Shown one piece after another: positions 1-10,502 of a stretch of DNA of 24,196 nt. How positions within the stretch are numbered: the first letter of the stretch is position 1; every line of letters starts with the position of its first letter. This stretch comes from Spirogloea muscicola. Its lineage: Eukaryota; Streptophyta; Zygnematophyceae; Spirogloeales; Spirogloeaceae. The stretch lies in assembly GCA_009602725.1 (NCBI GenBank), contig WELB01000027.1, positions 395,459-419,654 on the forward strand, given 5' to 3'. A program made the position numbers and the translations under genes. The notes beneath the pieces were generated by a model. It was not told the origin of the DNA and searched no databases. It saw only the letters and a list, made by a program, of their open reading frames with translations.

Positions 1-190
1 CGCTCCAGCTCCCCAAGTTAGCTTGTCAGATTTGTTTGTGCTCACCCGTGGGTACTAATGTCATCTTAGGTACCTTAGATTAGGTCTCCGTATTATGTAG
101 CATTGTTTAGTCTGCACTCGACTCTGCCTGAACAATGTATTGGCTTGAATTGGCCTCCCTTTCAATTCATGCGCCCCGCGCGCCTTCTCT

Positions 191-306
191 CTTTTGGGCT
201 GGCCTCTCCCAGCCACCAGTCAATCTGGCCGCGCTTGTTGTTTCAAAGTAAAGAAGAAAAGACGCTTCCAAAAGAGGGCAGTGGCTGTGAGAGGCCAGCC
301 CAGGAG
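191..306. repeat. inverted pair 1 of the GGGCTGG repeat family
   Basis: Bases 191-214 carry CTTTTGGGCTGGCCTCTCCC followed by AGCC. Bases 276-306 read, on the minus strand, TCCTGGGCTGGCCTCTCACAG and on into CCACTGCCC. The arms are about 25-30 nt, nearly identical, and lie about 60 nt apart in opposite orientation, so the unit could fold into a hairpin. The same core recurs at 477-594, 1011-1060 and 4780-4829, which makes it a dispersed family rather than a chance palindrome. A small MITE-like non-autonomous element is one reading; I see no clear target-site duplication. Confidence 0.7.
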
Positions 307-476
307 AACGAACAAAGTTTCAACAAGTGGCTCTTCCAGAAAAGTAAGATCATCCAATCCTCAATGGGCGCGCACTTTCTTGTATGAGTGATCCATCCTC
401 CCCCTGTTCTGACATAGCATCTTCCGGCCCCTTTGTAGCTGCTAATCGCTTGTAGGCCCCTCCAAACCTTTGTCAA

Positions 477-594
477 TTCTTTTTGGGCTGGCTTTTCGCA
501 GCCCTTGCCCCCATTGGGAGTGCCACTTCTCTTTCTTCATCCCAGTGGAGGCGAGGCCGTTGTAAAGCCAGCCCAGAAAAGAATGTACAAGGTC
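477..594. repeat. inverted pair 2 of the GGGCTGG repeat family
   Basis: The plus-strand arm near 477-512 contains TTTTGGGCTGGCTTTTCGCA followed by GCCCTTGCC. The opposite arm (545-594), read on the minus strand, has GGACCTTGTACATTC followed by TTTTCTGGGCTGGCTTTACA. The second arm keeps the GACCTTGTAC lead-in also seen in the copies at 1011 and 4780. The arms are more diverged than in pair 1 (central CACAGCC is changed to CGCAGCC and CAACGGCC). Confidence 0.65.
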
Positions 595-727
595 CGAAAG
601 AGCCGTAATGCGTAAGGACCACTGTAGACTTCGCTTCCTTGACATAACCCAGAATCACAAGAGCCGAAAGTGCGGCACTAGGAGGTCGCCCAGAGTTGCT
701 TCACCAAAGTAGGCAAGCTATGTTGTG

Positions 728-759
728 ATTGTGCATGAGGAACATTGTGCATGAGGAAC
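728..759. repeat. 16-nt direct tandem duplication
   Basis: The unit ATTGTGCATGAGGAAC occurs twice in perfect head-to-tail succession (728-743 and 744-759). It lies in non-coding sequence. This is a simple local duplication with no visible function. Confidence 0.9.
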
Positions 760-1010
760 AGCTGGAAAACAAGTGTGCCATTTGGAACGAGTCCGTGCTG
801 CATAGTAAGGCCACAGCCAAATGCAGGCAGCATGTAGAGTGCAGGTGAGGTCCACCAATCAGATCAATCAAGACTCCAGAGGAAATTTTCAAAGGGATGT
901 CAGCAATCTGCGAGGGTGCCCAATTGAGCATGACACTGACGGCTGTGCATCCCACCATCCTTTGGGTCAAGCTTTTCCTGCTTCCTGCTTACTTGCGCCC
1001 TCCGGCCCTT

Positions 1011-1060
1011 ATAGACCTTGTGCGCTCCTTGGGGCTGCCTTCTCACAGCCATCGGCTTCC
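1011..1060 (+). repeat. solitary copy of the GGGCTGG repeat family
   Basis: The copy reads AGACCTTGTGCGCTCCTTGG and continues GGCTGCCTTCTCACAGCC then ATCGGCTTCC. The order GACCTTGT, short spacer, GGGCTG, C/T-rich stretch, CACAGCC matches the copies at 545-594 and 4780-4829. No inverted partner lies within 150 nt. Confidence 0.6.
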
Positions 1061-1253
1061 ATTGGAAGAGCTGTTCTCTTCGCTTTCTGTTCTCTTTCTG
1101 TTCGAGATTGGAAGAGCTTCTTCTCCTTGGGGCACACTAGCATGCCACAATTAAACAATTGATTATTATAGAATGCGGCTCTCGCTTAGCTTACACAGCT
1201 CCCAGCTAGAGTCGTTGACTGAAGTGCCTAAGCATTCACCTCCTGTGCATTTG

Positions 1254-1290
1254 GTGTAAGTGGAGGGGTTTTGCACCCCTCCACTTTCAC
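1254..1290. repeat. strong short hairpin
   Basis: AAGTGGAGGGGT (1258-1269) is perfectly complementary to ACCCCTCCACTT (1275-1286) around a 5-nt loop TTTGC. One mismatch further out, GTG at 1254-1256 pairs with CAC at 1288-1290, giving about 15 paired positions. It sits just upstream of the decayed copia RNase H-like frame. It could be an element end or a structured RNA end; the sequence does not decide. Confidence 0.8.
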
Positions 1291-1440
1291 AACGCCTACG
1301 TCCGTGACCGTTCTCATTCAACAGTCAATCATCTTCATCAGCGTGCACGTTGAGTCCCATCGTCAAGCAATTACCCGGATTGCCATTAAGATCTGTCTCG
1401 CATGGGCTCAGGGAAGCTTGCCATGGTGCCTTTTAACTTT

Positions 1441-1615
1441 GGCAATGACATTGATTGATGACCTCAAACTTAAGCACAAGAGCTTTGATTTCAGAGTCAT
1501 CCACAATTCTACACAAAGATCTTGCGTGGCAATATGGACAAGTAGAGAACTCTCCTGCGATTATAAAAAATCAGCTCGAAGAGAGTTGTTTAGAAGCCTG
1601 TACAAGTCATTCTGA
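1441..1615 (+). pseudogene. decayed Ty1/copia RNase H-like fragment
   Basis: An open frame in this stretch reads DDLK, then FDFRV, then STQRSCVAIWTS followed by a run ending ARRELFRSL. This resembles the C-terminal RNase H of Ty1/copia Pol, whose usual pattern is D-D-x-K/R-S-T-S-G, then S-K-x-Q-S-C-V-A-x-S-T-x-E-A-E and an A-A-R/Q-E-x-x-W-L-R-x-L block. The acidic EAE motif is not intact (SREL here) and the upstream GYVF block is scrambled, so it cannot encode active enzyme. The call rests on motif order, not a database search. It is supported by other copia fragments at 10.8-11.5 kb. It could also be chance resemblance in non-coding DNA. Confidence 0.4.
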
Positions 1616-1738
1616 CCACCCTTTGGCATGAAGCTAACGGCCTTGTATCAAACATGGTTCGCTGCTTGCTGATTTACGGCTTACATATTCACTTGGGTCA
1701 CTTCATTCTCAACTCTCAACAACACCAGCGCACAAGCT

Positions 1739-4688
1739 TCACTCCTGCGCTTGCAATCTCTTTGTGGAAGTGCTGTTGAACTCGACAATGTTGGAGGGAG
1801 GCAGATGCCCAGCAGCAATGGCGTGTACGGTGGTGAAGAGCGGAAAATGCCGCAAAACTCTTCGGGCCACGAGCACTTCATGGACCTCGCTGGCTGTCAG
1901 AATTCCCTGCAAGCCCCCTTGCCACGTGTCAGCACTCAGTCTCGGGTCCATCTCGTATGAGCGTGCTTGCCAGGTGATGGAAGATATTTGCTCGATCTGC
2001 CCTCATCTCAAGGGCCTTGGCTACTTGTGAACTGACCTGCAGCTTTTGGCCACCCAGAAGCTCTGCCTCAAGCTCCAAAAAGGACCTGAAAAGCGCAAGC
2101 GCAGCTCAAGTGCAACTCAATCAGCAAAGCTGGTGCTACAAGCTTCGGAGATTTGTGAGGACGCAGCCTCCTCATGGAGCGTGTTCTTGATTGATACCAG
2201 GACAGCGGCTGACCTTTTCCCGCCATGCCGTGCAAAGGCCTCGGCCACCTTGCGATTACGCCCTCCGACTGGAAAGATTGGATAGAGTATGCTTGCTCAG
2301 ATATGTGTACAGCAGCGATGCCTGATCCATGTTCAGTCGCCTTCATCACAGTGACTCTGGAATCTGGTTGAGCTGTGACCTTCGAATTTACACCACTTGA
2401 GCTGAAAATACCAGCTTCACACAGAGTGCTCATTTGATCCAGGTCCTAGTGCCAGGAGCTGCTCACAGCAGGTCGTGATCAGGTCAGCGATGCCGCAGCT
2501 TTCGAAGAAGGTGCCGTCCTGCACGGTTGGGTAGAGGAGCTTTGAGAAAGCTCGCATCTCATTGAGGCCGACCCGCATAATCGCCGCCTGCACAGCCCAG
2601 TCCCCACAATGCACGACTCTGTTGTTCAGCTGCAAGCTCTTGTCAAAAATTGCAGGCTTGCAATTATCAACAAGCTGTGCATGCAGTCAAAAGCAAGGCA
2701 GCCACAAACGCAGCCCGAGATAGAAATGCACAGCACGAAAGTGATACTGAGGCAGAACGGAAACACTGATAAGATGAGGATTTCCACAGTGCCGCAGGTG
2801 CCGCATGTCGTCACCTTGGTGTTGTTCCCCATGCCGAGCCCATCAACCAGGCCTGGCCTCCCCCCCAACGCACGCTTTCCGCTTTCCATCAGATGGTAAA
2901 CTTAGGAAATGGGGCAAGTGAAATTGCCGTCCTTTGGAAGGCAGGACAGAAGCACGTCATGCACGCCTGCATGTCACGTTGATCCTGGCTTGCCAAGTGC
3001 AGGGAGGGTTGCTGCCACCTGCTGCAATGGCCACAATGTTCTTGAGGGTGCCGCAGAGCTCCACGCCCGCAATGTCCTCCACCTGGCCAAGGAAGGACTA
3101 CAACGTCAGAGCTTGGAGCTGCAGCGGCCGTCTGCACAAGCAAGACTGAGCACTGTGGACATCCTGTGCATACTCATTCGGATGCAAATTCTGATGCAAT
3201 CCAGAAGGGCTTGAGTCTGTGAGCGAGAGGCACGCACTGCAGTGACGTGAAAGTAGGGTGTGTCAAAGAGCTGCGCCCACTGGCGGGCGGCGTCGGCCCT
3301 GCCGCGGCTGTATCCCATCGTTGCCTCGCTGAGCTGCTCCTTGGCCACCTACAGCACGCAGCGCAACGGTTGGCTCTCCCTGTCCATCGATTCCCTGAGC
3401 AGAGAACATGGCTGCCGCCGCTGCTGCGGCCGCCGCTGAAGCTCACTTCGCTGGCAATGTTTGCGCCCATCAGGACGAGGCAGTCGACGTCCAGGTGCCG
3501 AGTGATGACACTCGAAATCAACTGCGGGCCCTCTGGCCTCACCTAGCAGTTGAGGAACGCAGTAAATTAGCCGGCCGTAGCAGATTACGTCCGTGACAGG
3601 CCATTGCCTCAGCAATGGCCTCCATGGCGTCTCTGGCAAGCAACACGGGCTCCTGCCATGCGACAGCAGGTGGCAGCACCTACTAGTGCTGGTGCTCTAC
3701 CAGCCGGGCTGCCTGCCAGCGCACCTCCATGCCCTTAATGAGCGAGATGGCGGATGCGAACGGCGGCACGACGCCTTTCAGGCGGCGGCACACAGCCTCC
3801 ACGAATTGGTGCGGCGTGACGAAGACCAGCCGTGTCGCGCCCTCCACTGGCACGCCGGAGAGGGCCTGGCCGTGAGCCAACGTGCATACAGGCCGGGCGC
3901 CTTGCTCCAGGGCCAGCGTGGCCGTGAGCCATGGCCTTACCAGCGGCGGCAAGGTCTGGGATCGCGACGACGTTGCGCCCGAGGTGGACACCCGGCAGGT
4001 ACTTGACGTTCTCCTGCGGCCATGGCGGCGGCTGCCAGTGAGGGTCCGTCCCGGCGTGCTCGGCGGCCTTGTGGGTCATGCTCCGGCAGGCGGCGGCGGC
4101 GCTGGCGCGCCCACGGCGGCGGCCATGGCCTCCCCGCCGCCGACGGCGACGGCGGCTGGCACTCCGTCGTTGTCGTCGTCGTCACCTTGGCGCGGTTGAT
4201 GGCGTCGGTCAGCCGCTCGCCGGATGGCAGCGTCTCCTCGTGCACCCACATGCGCACCTCGTCTGCGAGCTCGCCATTGCCGTCGACAGCGTCAGCGCCG
4301 CCGTCGGAGCAGCTCTGGAGGCGGCGGCGGCGGCGGCGGCGGCAGCGGGGAGCTGCGGCGGACCGGCGATGTGCGGCAGGCGGAGGGCGTTGGCGGCCAC
4401 GAGCTTGGCCGCGACGCTGCCCCAGTTTCCGCTCCCGATGACCGCCACTCGCTCACCGCCGCCGCCGCCGCCGCCGCCCGCGCCGGCGCGGGCGTCATGC
4501 CGCAGCCTGTGGTTGTGGGCCGCCTGNCGCCGCCGCCGCCGCCGCCGCCGCGGCGCCGCGCGCGCGTCGCTGAGCCGCCGCCATGCCTGAGAGGCGTTCG
4601 GGCACGGCGACGGGCTTCGGGACCTCCGCCGGTCCTGGAGTCCCCAGGGCTTAAGGAACTTGAGGCTCTTTGCCTTATTAGCCCACAC
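1739..4688 (-). CDS. GPDH: NAD-dependent glycerol-3-phosphate dehydrogenase, 12 exons
   Basis: Reduces dihydroxyacetone phosphate to sn-glycerol-3-phosphate with NADH, feeding glycerolipid and glycerol synthesis. Exons read downward: 4688-4364, 4262-4186, 4013-3941, 3846-3725, 3542-3447, 3348-3238, 3082-3019, 2852-2815, 2587-2467, 2268-2214, 2085-2037, 1906-1739. All introns are GT-AG (94-227 nt), every phase matches and the total is 432 codons. Visible motifs: Rossmann loop GSGNWG (residues 85-90); [41 protein letters not shown]; catalytic Lys in [12 protein letters not shown] (K282); [23 protein letters not shown] (R346, N347); and C-terminal [10 protein letters not shown]. The start is uncertain: the first ~80 residues are Arg/Gly-rich, cross a single-N assembly join at 4527, and ATG 4688 is simply the only in-frame ATG. 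No phosphatase domain fusion (known in some algal GPDHs) is seen. A divergent neighbour starts at 5285. Confidence 0.93.
4311..4345. repeat. (GGC)n tract inside GPDH intron 1
   Basis: About nine uninterrupted GGC triplets lie within the 101-nt first intron (4363-4263, minus-strand reading) of the dehydrogenase gene. Similar (GCC/CGC)n tracts follow at 4457-4480 and 4528-4553 in its first exon. The last of these abuts the single N, so triplet slippage or collapse in assembly is plausible. Confidence 0.85.
4527..4527. other. single ambiguous base at a CGC-repeat boundary
   Basis: A lone N precedes a run of CGC triplets. Together with the N at 20989 it looks like a scaffold join of unresolved length rather than one uncertain base call. 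The reading frame of the N-terminus of the dehydrogenase across this point cannot be trusted. Confidence 0.7.
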
Positions 4689-5284
4689 ATAAAAGTGAGC
4701 AAATGAGGTGCGTAATTGCTGGTAAGCAGCGTTGTTACTCGTGCCCCAATGATTTCAGGAGAAACAGCTACTCCAATATTACGGCAATGGCTGTGAAAGG
4801 CCAGCCCAAAGGACTGTACAAGGTCTTGAAGGCGCAAAAAGCATGATATAAAGCCTTAATGACCTCTGCAAGTGGGCGCTCAATAACCTCAATCTCAGGA
4901 GCTTTGCACAACTAGGTGTCTTGACGCCCCGGCACTTGCCAGAGCTCGACTTCCGTGTGCAGCTCCTCAGCGGCTGCCGTTCCTGCTCTTGAGACCAGCA
5001 GCCGCTTCTGCTTGGAGGGCCTCCGGCTGAAGCCTTTCGGCGAGCCCTGGCTTTGCTGCTACTCGTGACGGCCAACGGATTGCTCAGTCATTGCTCAAAT
5101 GAGTCAACAATGAGGTTGGGCAAGTTCCAACTCACTTGGATCTGCTGCAACAGTCACGCAGCTTGCCTGTGTCTCCAGCTTCGGCTCTACTCCACTACCA
5201 GACTTCGTCGCCAGCCTCGCGGTCTCTGGCGTCATTGTTCGTCACAGAGTTGCACACGTACTGTGGCAATCCTCCTCCCACTTT
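4689..5284. promoter_or_regulatory. divergent intergenic region GPDH / THUMPD3
   Basis: About 600 nt separate the two divergent genes, so both promoters and 5' UTRs should lie here. It contains one minus-strand copy of the GGGCTGG repeat at 4780-4829. I cannot point to a convincing TATA box or other defined motif. An upstream coding or UTR exon for either gene cannot be excluded. Confidence 0.5.
4780..4829 (-). repeat. solitary copy of the GGGCTGG repeat family
   Basis: Read on the minus strand it is AAGACCTTGTACAGTCC then TTTGGGCTGGCCTTTCACAG then CCATTGCC. This is the best-preserved copy. It shows that the family is not confined to the first kilobase and can sit in a promoter region. Confidence 0.65.
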
Positions 5285-8200
5285 ATGGCGCATTACCTTG
5301 GCACAGTGGCCGGCGGCCTCGAGCTACTGGCGGCTGACGAGGTGCCGGACAAACCCACCAATTCTTCCTCCATCCCAGTCCTGCCACCGGCGCATGTGAT
5401 GCTTCCAGTGGCTTGACGCTGCATTCTCACTTGGCCTGCAAGTGGTTTGGCCATTAATTAAAGCTGTTGGTGGAAATTCTCATTACCACAGATCCTATCT
5501 GCAAGCATGTCGTGGAGCGCCCCGGCAGCAGTTGTGGATAGCCTGCAGGGGTATCTCCTTTTTGACACCGGCGCATTGCCACAGGTGCAGCGCAACGAGG
5601 CTTAAGCTATGCTTTTGAGGCCCTCCCACCTGACCACCCCAACACTTTGTGTCTCATCGCTCATTGGGCTATCACCACGTTGCATGCTGTCAAGCTGCAG
5701 CAGTGCTGGTGCGCAGACCTTCCTGAGCAGAGACTTAGGGGGTCCCAGCTCTGGTCAAGCCCGTCATTTCGTCCTCCGTGACACTGATTTACATCTTTGC
5801 TTCACTTGCTCCCCGGCACTCCTGTGGGCGAGAATGTCGTACCGTCTTGAAAGTGTCCACTGCCTGTCGGGTTAGGCAGCGAAGGCCGCACCTGAGCTCG
5901 CTGAGAGTCGCAGCGCGAGTCTGGGAGACAGGCCAGGTCACGATTCCTGTCAGCTTCCACCACCAATGGTGGCCGCCAATCCCAGTCCTTGAGTTGTTTA
6001 GCAGGGTTTATCGCCTGCTGGCCCACCCATGACTCTGCTTGGCGTGGCTGCGCTGGCGCATAGGACGTCAGTGCACTCCGGTCGCTGGACAATGTCTACC
6101 ACTTTCTCTTGCGCAAGAACGTAATGCAGGCACCTCCTGTGCACCTCTTACAACAGCATGCATTGCTGCAGCCGCTTCCTCGAGGCGGCCTGCTTGTCAT
6201 GAGAGGGTAGTTTGGCAAGAGGCCAACATGCAAGAGGGTGCCCCTCGTGCTTCCTGCAGAATCTGCCGCTGACCAAGGACGCGGCTGCGCTGTATCTTCC
6301 CGCTCTTGCCAGCGAGGTTTGTCGTACCCATTTTCAATCATGTACTTCAGATGTTTGCGTGATGTACTGCACTTTCATCTGCGAGCATCTGGGTAAGCCG
6401 ACGGATGCAGATTGTTCTCAATATCCTCAAATTTTGGTAGGTTCTCCGATTGATCAAGCCGTCAACCTTCTTCAGGTGGACTGGCAAGCAGCCGAGGCGG
6501 TCTTCCGGCTATGGCAAGGAGCTGCTGGCCATGGCCGATGCGACAGCGTGCGTGTGTTGCCATGATTCACCTCCTTGAACGCATGTCAAACAACATAGAT
6601 TTGTCGTAGTTATTCAGTATACATTCTCGGTGCAAGCGCGTGCAGGCCCCCCAGACCTTGGCTTTTCGTGTCACCTGCACCCGGACATGCCGGGAGCTGC
6701 CCAGGCACGGGTACACCTCTGAAGATGCAGCAGGTGTGTCAAACAGGAAGTTGTCACTTGCCTGTAGGATTCTGAAGTTAATGTAAATGGGCAAGGAGTC
6801 TCAGCTCAGACGTTGCTGATCAGTAGTTTGGGCGGCACAGTGTGGACTGCTGAAAAACTGCTTGCCTCCCCTCTTGCAGCCCTGATAGGCGCAGGCATTC
6901 ACATGCAGCTCGGCTGGAGGGTTGACATGCGCCAGTTTGACGGTGTGGGTCCCCCATCCATCAGGAGGCATCGCCTGGTGCTTCAGCGCAGCCTAGTCTC
7001 CATCTGGCAGCTTCATGATGTCCAATGAATGCTGTTGTCTTTGCTCTGCTTCTCCGCAGCTCAAGCAGCCACTGGAGGTTGTTTGATAGTAGAACTTGCC
7101 AACCCATCCTGCCCGAGCTCTTGACAGAAATATTTGCTGGTTGAGTATCTTGCAGTGGAGATCATTGCATGGATCTGTGATAGCGAGCTCATTTTGGCCA
7201 TGTGCCTGCTATACGGGTGACGCTTGCCGATTGCCGATTCGCTAACCTCAATCCATGACTTTGTCAGCCGCTGCACTTGCTGCCGTTGTTGGCCACCAAG
7301 ATGGACTTGTTTTGGCACGCGGCAAGACCACTGCCATATATTGCCTAGTTATGACATTGTCCAGACAGCACCATGGCCATGGTTATTGATTTGGAATTCC
7401 TGATGTCCATGTATGCAGCGGACAACAGCTTCAAGGAGGTCTAGACGTAGCTCATACGGCGGCAGAACTGGAGGATGCCCCCTCTGCATGTTGTCGACCA
7501 GGAGGAATGGGCAGTGCGGAGCCCGGCAACCGCCAGGCCAACAACAAGACCAGGCTACAGGCTCGAGCGAGAAGCGCAGGAAGGCAGGTGAGCATTGCTA
7601 CGTGACCAGAGAACCAAGCTCGTAAGACAGTAAGAGCATGTAGTGGTGGTATTGTTTAAGTTGGTGCACCAAATTTCGTGACTTCTGTGCTTGACTTCGT
7701 CCTTCTTGGTTGCAGCCTAGCATGGCTTGCTAGCAAAATTTCTGTGCAGTAGATGTCCCTTGACCCAGATTGTAGGCAGCTGATACATAAGAATTCTGTG
7801 GTGCAGTTATATTCACAACGTGAATACCGCAAGGCCCTTGGCCCCACAGCGCTGCGCCCAAGGTACTGGCCGCTACATTTTGATCAGGCAGCATGGGCAG
7901 ACAAATTATGACCAGTCGATTTCCTGATGGCTTTCTTCCACACGCTGCTATCGCACATATCTCGGGCTCCGCAAAACTTTCAGTTTGCCTGGTCGGTGCA
8001 CGCCGGGTGTACATGCAGTGTGGCATACGGCCTCCTCCGAATGGCAGACATCAAGCCTGGCCACATTGTGCTTGACCCCATGTGAGGCATTCGTCTGCAT
8101 TCATAAGCTCCATAATGGGGATGTAGACAACACCGGTCGTATTTTCTAATGCTGCAGTTCGCCTCAGACAACTTTGAGAAGCTGATGCCACATTTGTGTC

Positions 8201-10502
8201 ACGGCCGTTGGCCATCAATCCGTAGATGCTGTGTCGCTAGAGTACTTTGCTGTGTGCGGCAAACCCTTCATGTCACCATTGACAGGAGGGTGGAACAAGA
8301 GCCTAGATTTGGGCTTGTTGCTAGCAGCGATGAGCAAGCCTGACAAGTAGTAGCTGATAATGTGGGTGGCCTGTAGGTGTGGCTGCGGAACCATATCTTT
8401 GGAAGCCGCCGGGATCATGGGCTCGAGTATCTGCTCCTTGGGAGCAGACTTGAAGGATGCGGCAGTTGCTGCTGCAAGAGTTAACAGTGTGGCATGCTTC
8501 CCAGTGCCCTCAAATAGGAATGAACAAGCCATACATAGATTACACACCAACGATTCATTGTGGACTCCCACACTTGTGTACTCGCTTGTGCGAGGACAAT
8601 TACAATAAAGGGTGGTGATTGATGACGTTATCGTAGCAGACTGGCTTAAGCTCGGACGCGGCTGCAGGCAAGACGGGAAGCTGGTGCGAAGTGCTACAGT
8701 GGGATGCGACGCACATGCCACTTTGCTCTGACTCCATCGACCGCGTCGTCTGCGATATGCCATTTGGGAACCGGAGCGGTAAACCCTGTCCATGCATGTA
8801 CATGCTCCGTGCTCCACATAGCCGTACCGTGAAGTAATGAATCACGTACAGTCCATCTTTGTGGGCCCTTCCATAAATCCAAGATACACTGCGCCTCTTC
8901 AATGGCGCTGCTATGGTCGTGAGTCAATCCTAGAGTGGGTGCAGCAGGTACGTTCAAGTCGAGGGAGCTCTTGGGCCCAAAGGTTGTGCAGGAGGTAAGT
9001 CAGCATAGGTGCCCTTGTGTGCCTATTGGGTTTGCATGCCATGATGCATGTCTTTCTTGGAATCTTCTGTATCCTGTGCCAAGGAGACAAGAAGAGAGGC
9101 TGGACAGTAAGAAACTTGTTTGCTGCTTGATTGCTCCATTGCTGCTGTCTGGACAGGTCATCCGGATTCTCAGGCTGACTACTGGTAAAGATGGCACGCT
9201 GGGTTTCTGCTCCATAGCTGATTGACATACCTATGATGCACCATCACAGAGCCTCCCACGCTGTTAACACCGGCGCAGCACATTTGGATAAGTCATTTGG
9301 ATATGGTGGGGGGGGAGGGGCAAGTGATCAGCCCATGGAAATCTCTATGGTTGTGGTCATAGGTTGTCTGATGGACTGAAGCTGCTTCATCTGCAAACCT
9401 CGCAAAGTCACCAGATGAAGCCTACTCAGTTGCGTGCTGTTGGGGTCTTTGCAGGTGTTGCAGTCCTGATGTGCCAAGGAAAGACCATGAGGCACGAGAT
9501 AGAGGTTGTGCAGAGGCGGTACTTGCAACTCCAGAAGCTCCTTCCCCTTGAGATGGAGGTCAGAGACCTCACCTTGCAGATGCTCCTGATTTGTCTGGCC
9601 TGCTCTTGTAGTACCTCAGCATTCTGAGGTGGAAAACTGCTTCGAGATTGTGTTGTTGAAAGCACTGAGATTGCTTGGCAAGAAGAAAAGGTTGGTTGGA
9701 ATAGCATTGCAAACAATCTGTCATCTAACCAAACGCAATGTTTGGGGGTCAGGGCCTTCGGGTGGATGTGTACGTTCTCCACAGGACACCTGAGCGATGG
9801 ACGCACTCGTTGAGTACTGTACAGCCCATCTTCGCATAAATTCTTGACTAATAATTTCAGTTGTTCTGAATACAGCTGGTGAGGACATAGTCATTGCCAA
9901 TAGAATCAATAATTAGTTTGCGCGCAGGCCGGGGGCAGGCTGCTGTAGATGAAGATTCAGTGCACCATTGAGTGGGGCACAGCCTTCAGCTCTTGTACTC
10001 CTCAACATTCTGGTTGCTGACCAGGAAGGAGGCAGGTTGGCTGACGACCCAGCACAGAGCCTTGTTTGATTAAATGTAGCTCTGTCGGTTGCCTGGCCAC
10101 ATCTACCTTTGAAAGTGGCATGATGCCAAGCTACATGACGCATCCGTTGGTAAGCTGCTGCTAGTGGTCACCACTGAGCGTGGCTACCATCAATCCAAGT
10201 ATATTGTGCCGCTTTTGTGCCGCTTTGTCTAGGCATAAGCCAGCAAGGTGCCCTATGAACCTTCCATACCTCTGCATATACTTGATGGCAGCTACATGGC
10301 AGTGTTCTGATTCTGACAACCATAACACGGGCATCAGTACTGTTGGAGGAGATGTTCCTTTGCAGCCATGCCCGCTGGACCTCAAGTCTCATGGATGACA
10401 TGCAGAAGTGACATTGTGGTCGACAGTGACAACTACAGAGTAGGTCAGAGGCAGATACATGCCTTCTATGTGGCCTACGCAAAGGACTGGCAGGCAGCGT
10501 AG
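5285..10502 (+). CDS. THUMPD3: THUMPD3-like tRNA (guanine-N2)-methyltransferase, about 15 exons
   Basis: Expected to methylate guanosine N2 in tRNA using S-adenosylmethionine; animal THUMPD3 works with TRMT112 (family knowledge). Exons: 5285-5341, 5549-5584, 5880-5936, 6260-6316, 6476-6547, 6646-6733, 6880-6942, 7156-7216, 7776-7862, 8019-8081, 8377-8486, 8668-8778, 8948-8994, 9157-9184, then about 10292-10502. Phases agree through exon 14. Landmarks: MAHYLGTVAGGLELLAADE start, THUMP region with FRVTCTRT and GWRVDMRQFDVEI, ALGPTALRPSVAYGLLRMA, SAM motif DPMCGCGTISLEAAG, then CDMPFGNRSG (the conserved D-x-PFG catalytic motif). The C-terminal strand GSVLILTTITRAS and the tail RVGQRQIHAFYVAY are recognisable, but the phase from exon 14 is not satisfied and they are joined only by a 31-nt intron or a frameshift at 10408-10438. 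Exon 9's acceptor is weak. Predicted length is about 380 residues versus about 500 in the human protein. Confidence 0.85.
9415..9627 (+). CDS. unassigned small open frame inside the last large THUMPD3 intron
   Basis: A 70-codon frame from ATG 9415 has a hydrophobic stretch (AVGVFAGVAVLM) followed by a charged helical stretch with MRHEIEVVQRRYLQLQKLL. It lies in the 1.1-kb gap between the recognisable 14th exon of the methyltransferase and its C-terminal exon. It may be a missed exon, a nested gene or a chance frame. I do not recognise it, and the upstream splice context (GATCAG at about 9323) is poor. Confidence 0.2.
   Translation: MKPTQLRAVGVFAGVAVLMCQGKTMRHEIEVVQRRYLQLQKLLPLEMEVRDLTLQMLLICLACSCSTSAF

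Larger units (their letters stand above)
1..1253. other. gene-poor AT-richer segment, no supported gene
   Basis: No open frame here resembles a protein family I know, and the longer frames overlap on both strands without a coherent exon chain. What the stretch does hold is repeats, listed separately: two inverted pairs of a GGGCTGGCC...CAGCC repeat, a fifth copy near 1030 and a 16-nt tandem duplication at 728-759. It may include the 3' flank of a gene outside the window. Confidence 0.5.

Noticed and set aside
3593-4706. Long plus-strand frames opposite GPDH rich in Arg/Ala/Pro
   Set aside because: They are triplet-repeat and antisense shadows; the minus strand gives a complete dehydrogenase with consistent splice phases.
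7371-7382. CCATGGCCATGG palindrome
   Set aside because: A short restriction-site-like palindrome inside an intron, expected by chance at this composition.
9304-9318. Run of G resembling a G-quadruplex
   Set aside because: It is a single interrupted G tract, not four spaced G runs; likely part of an intron.
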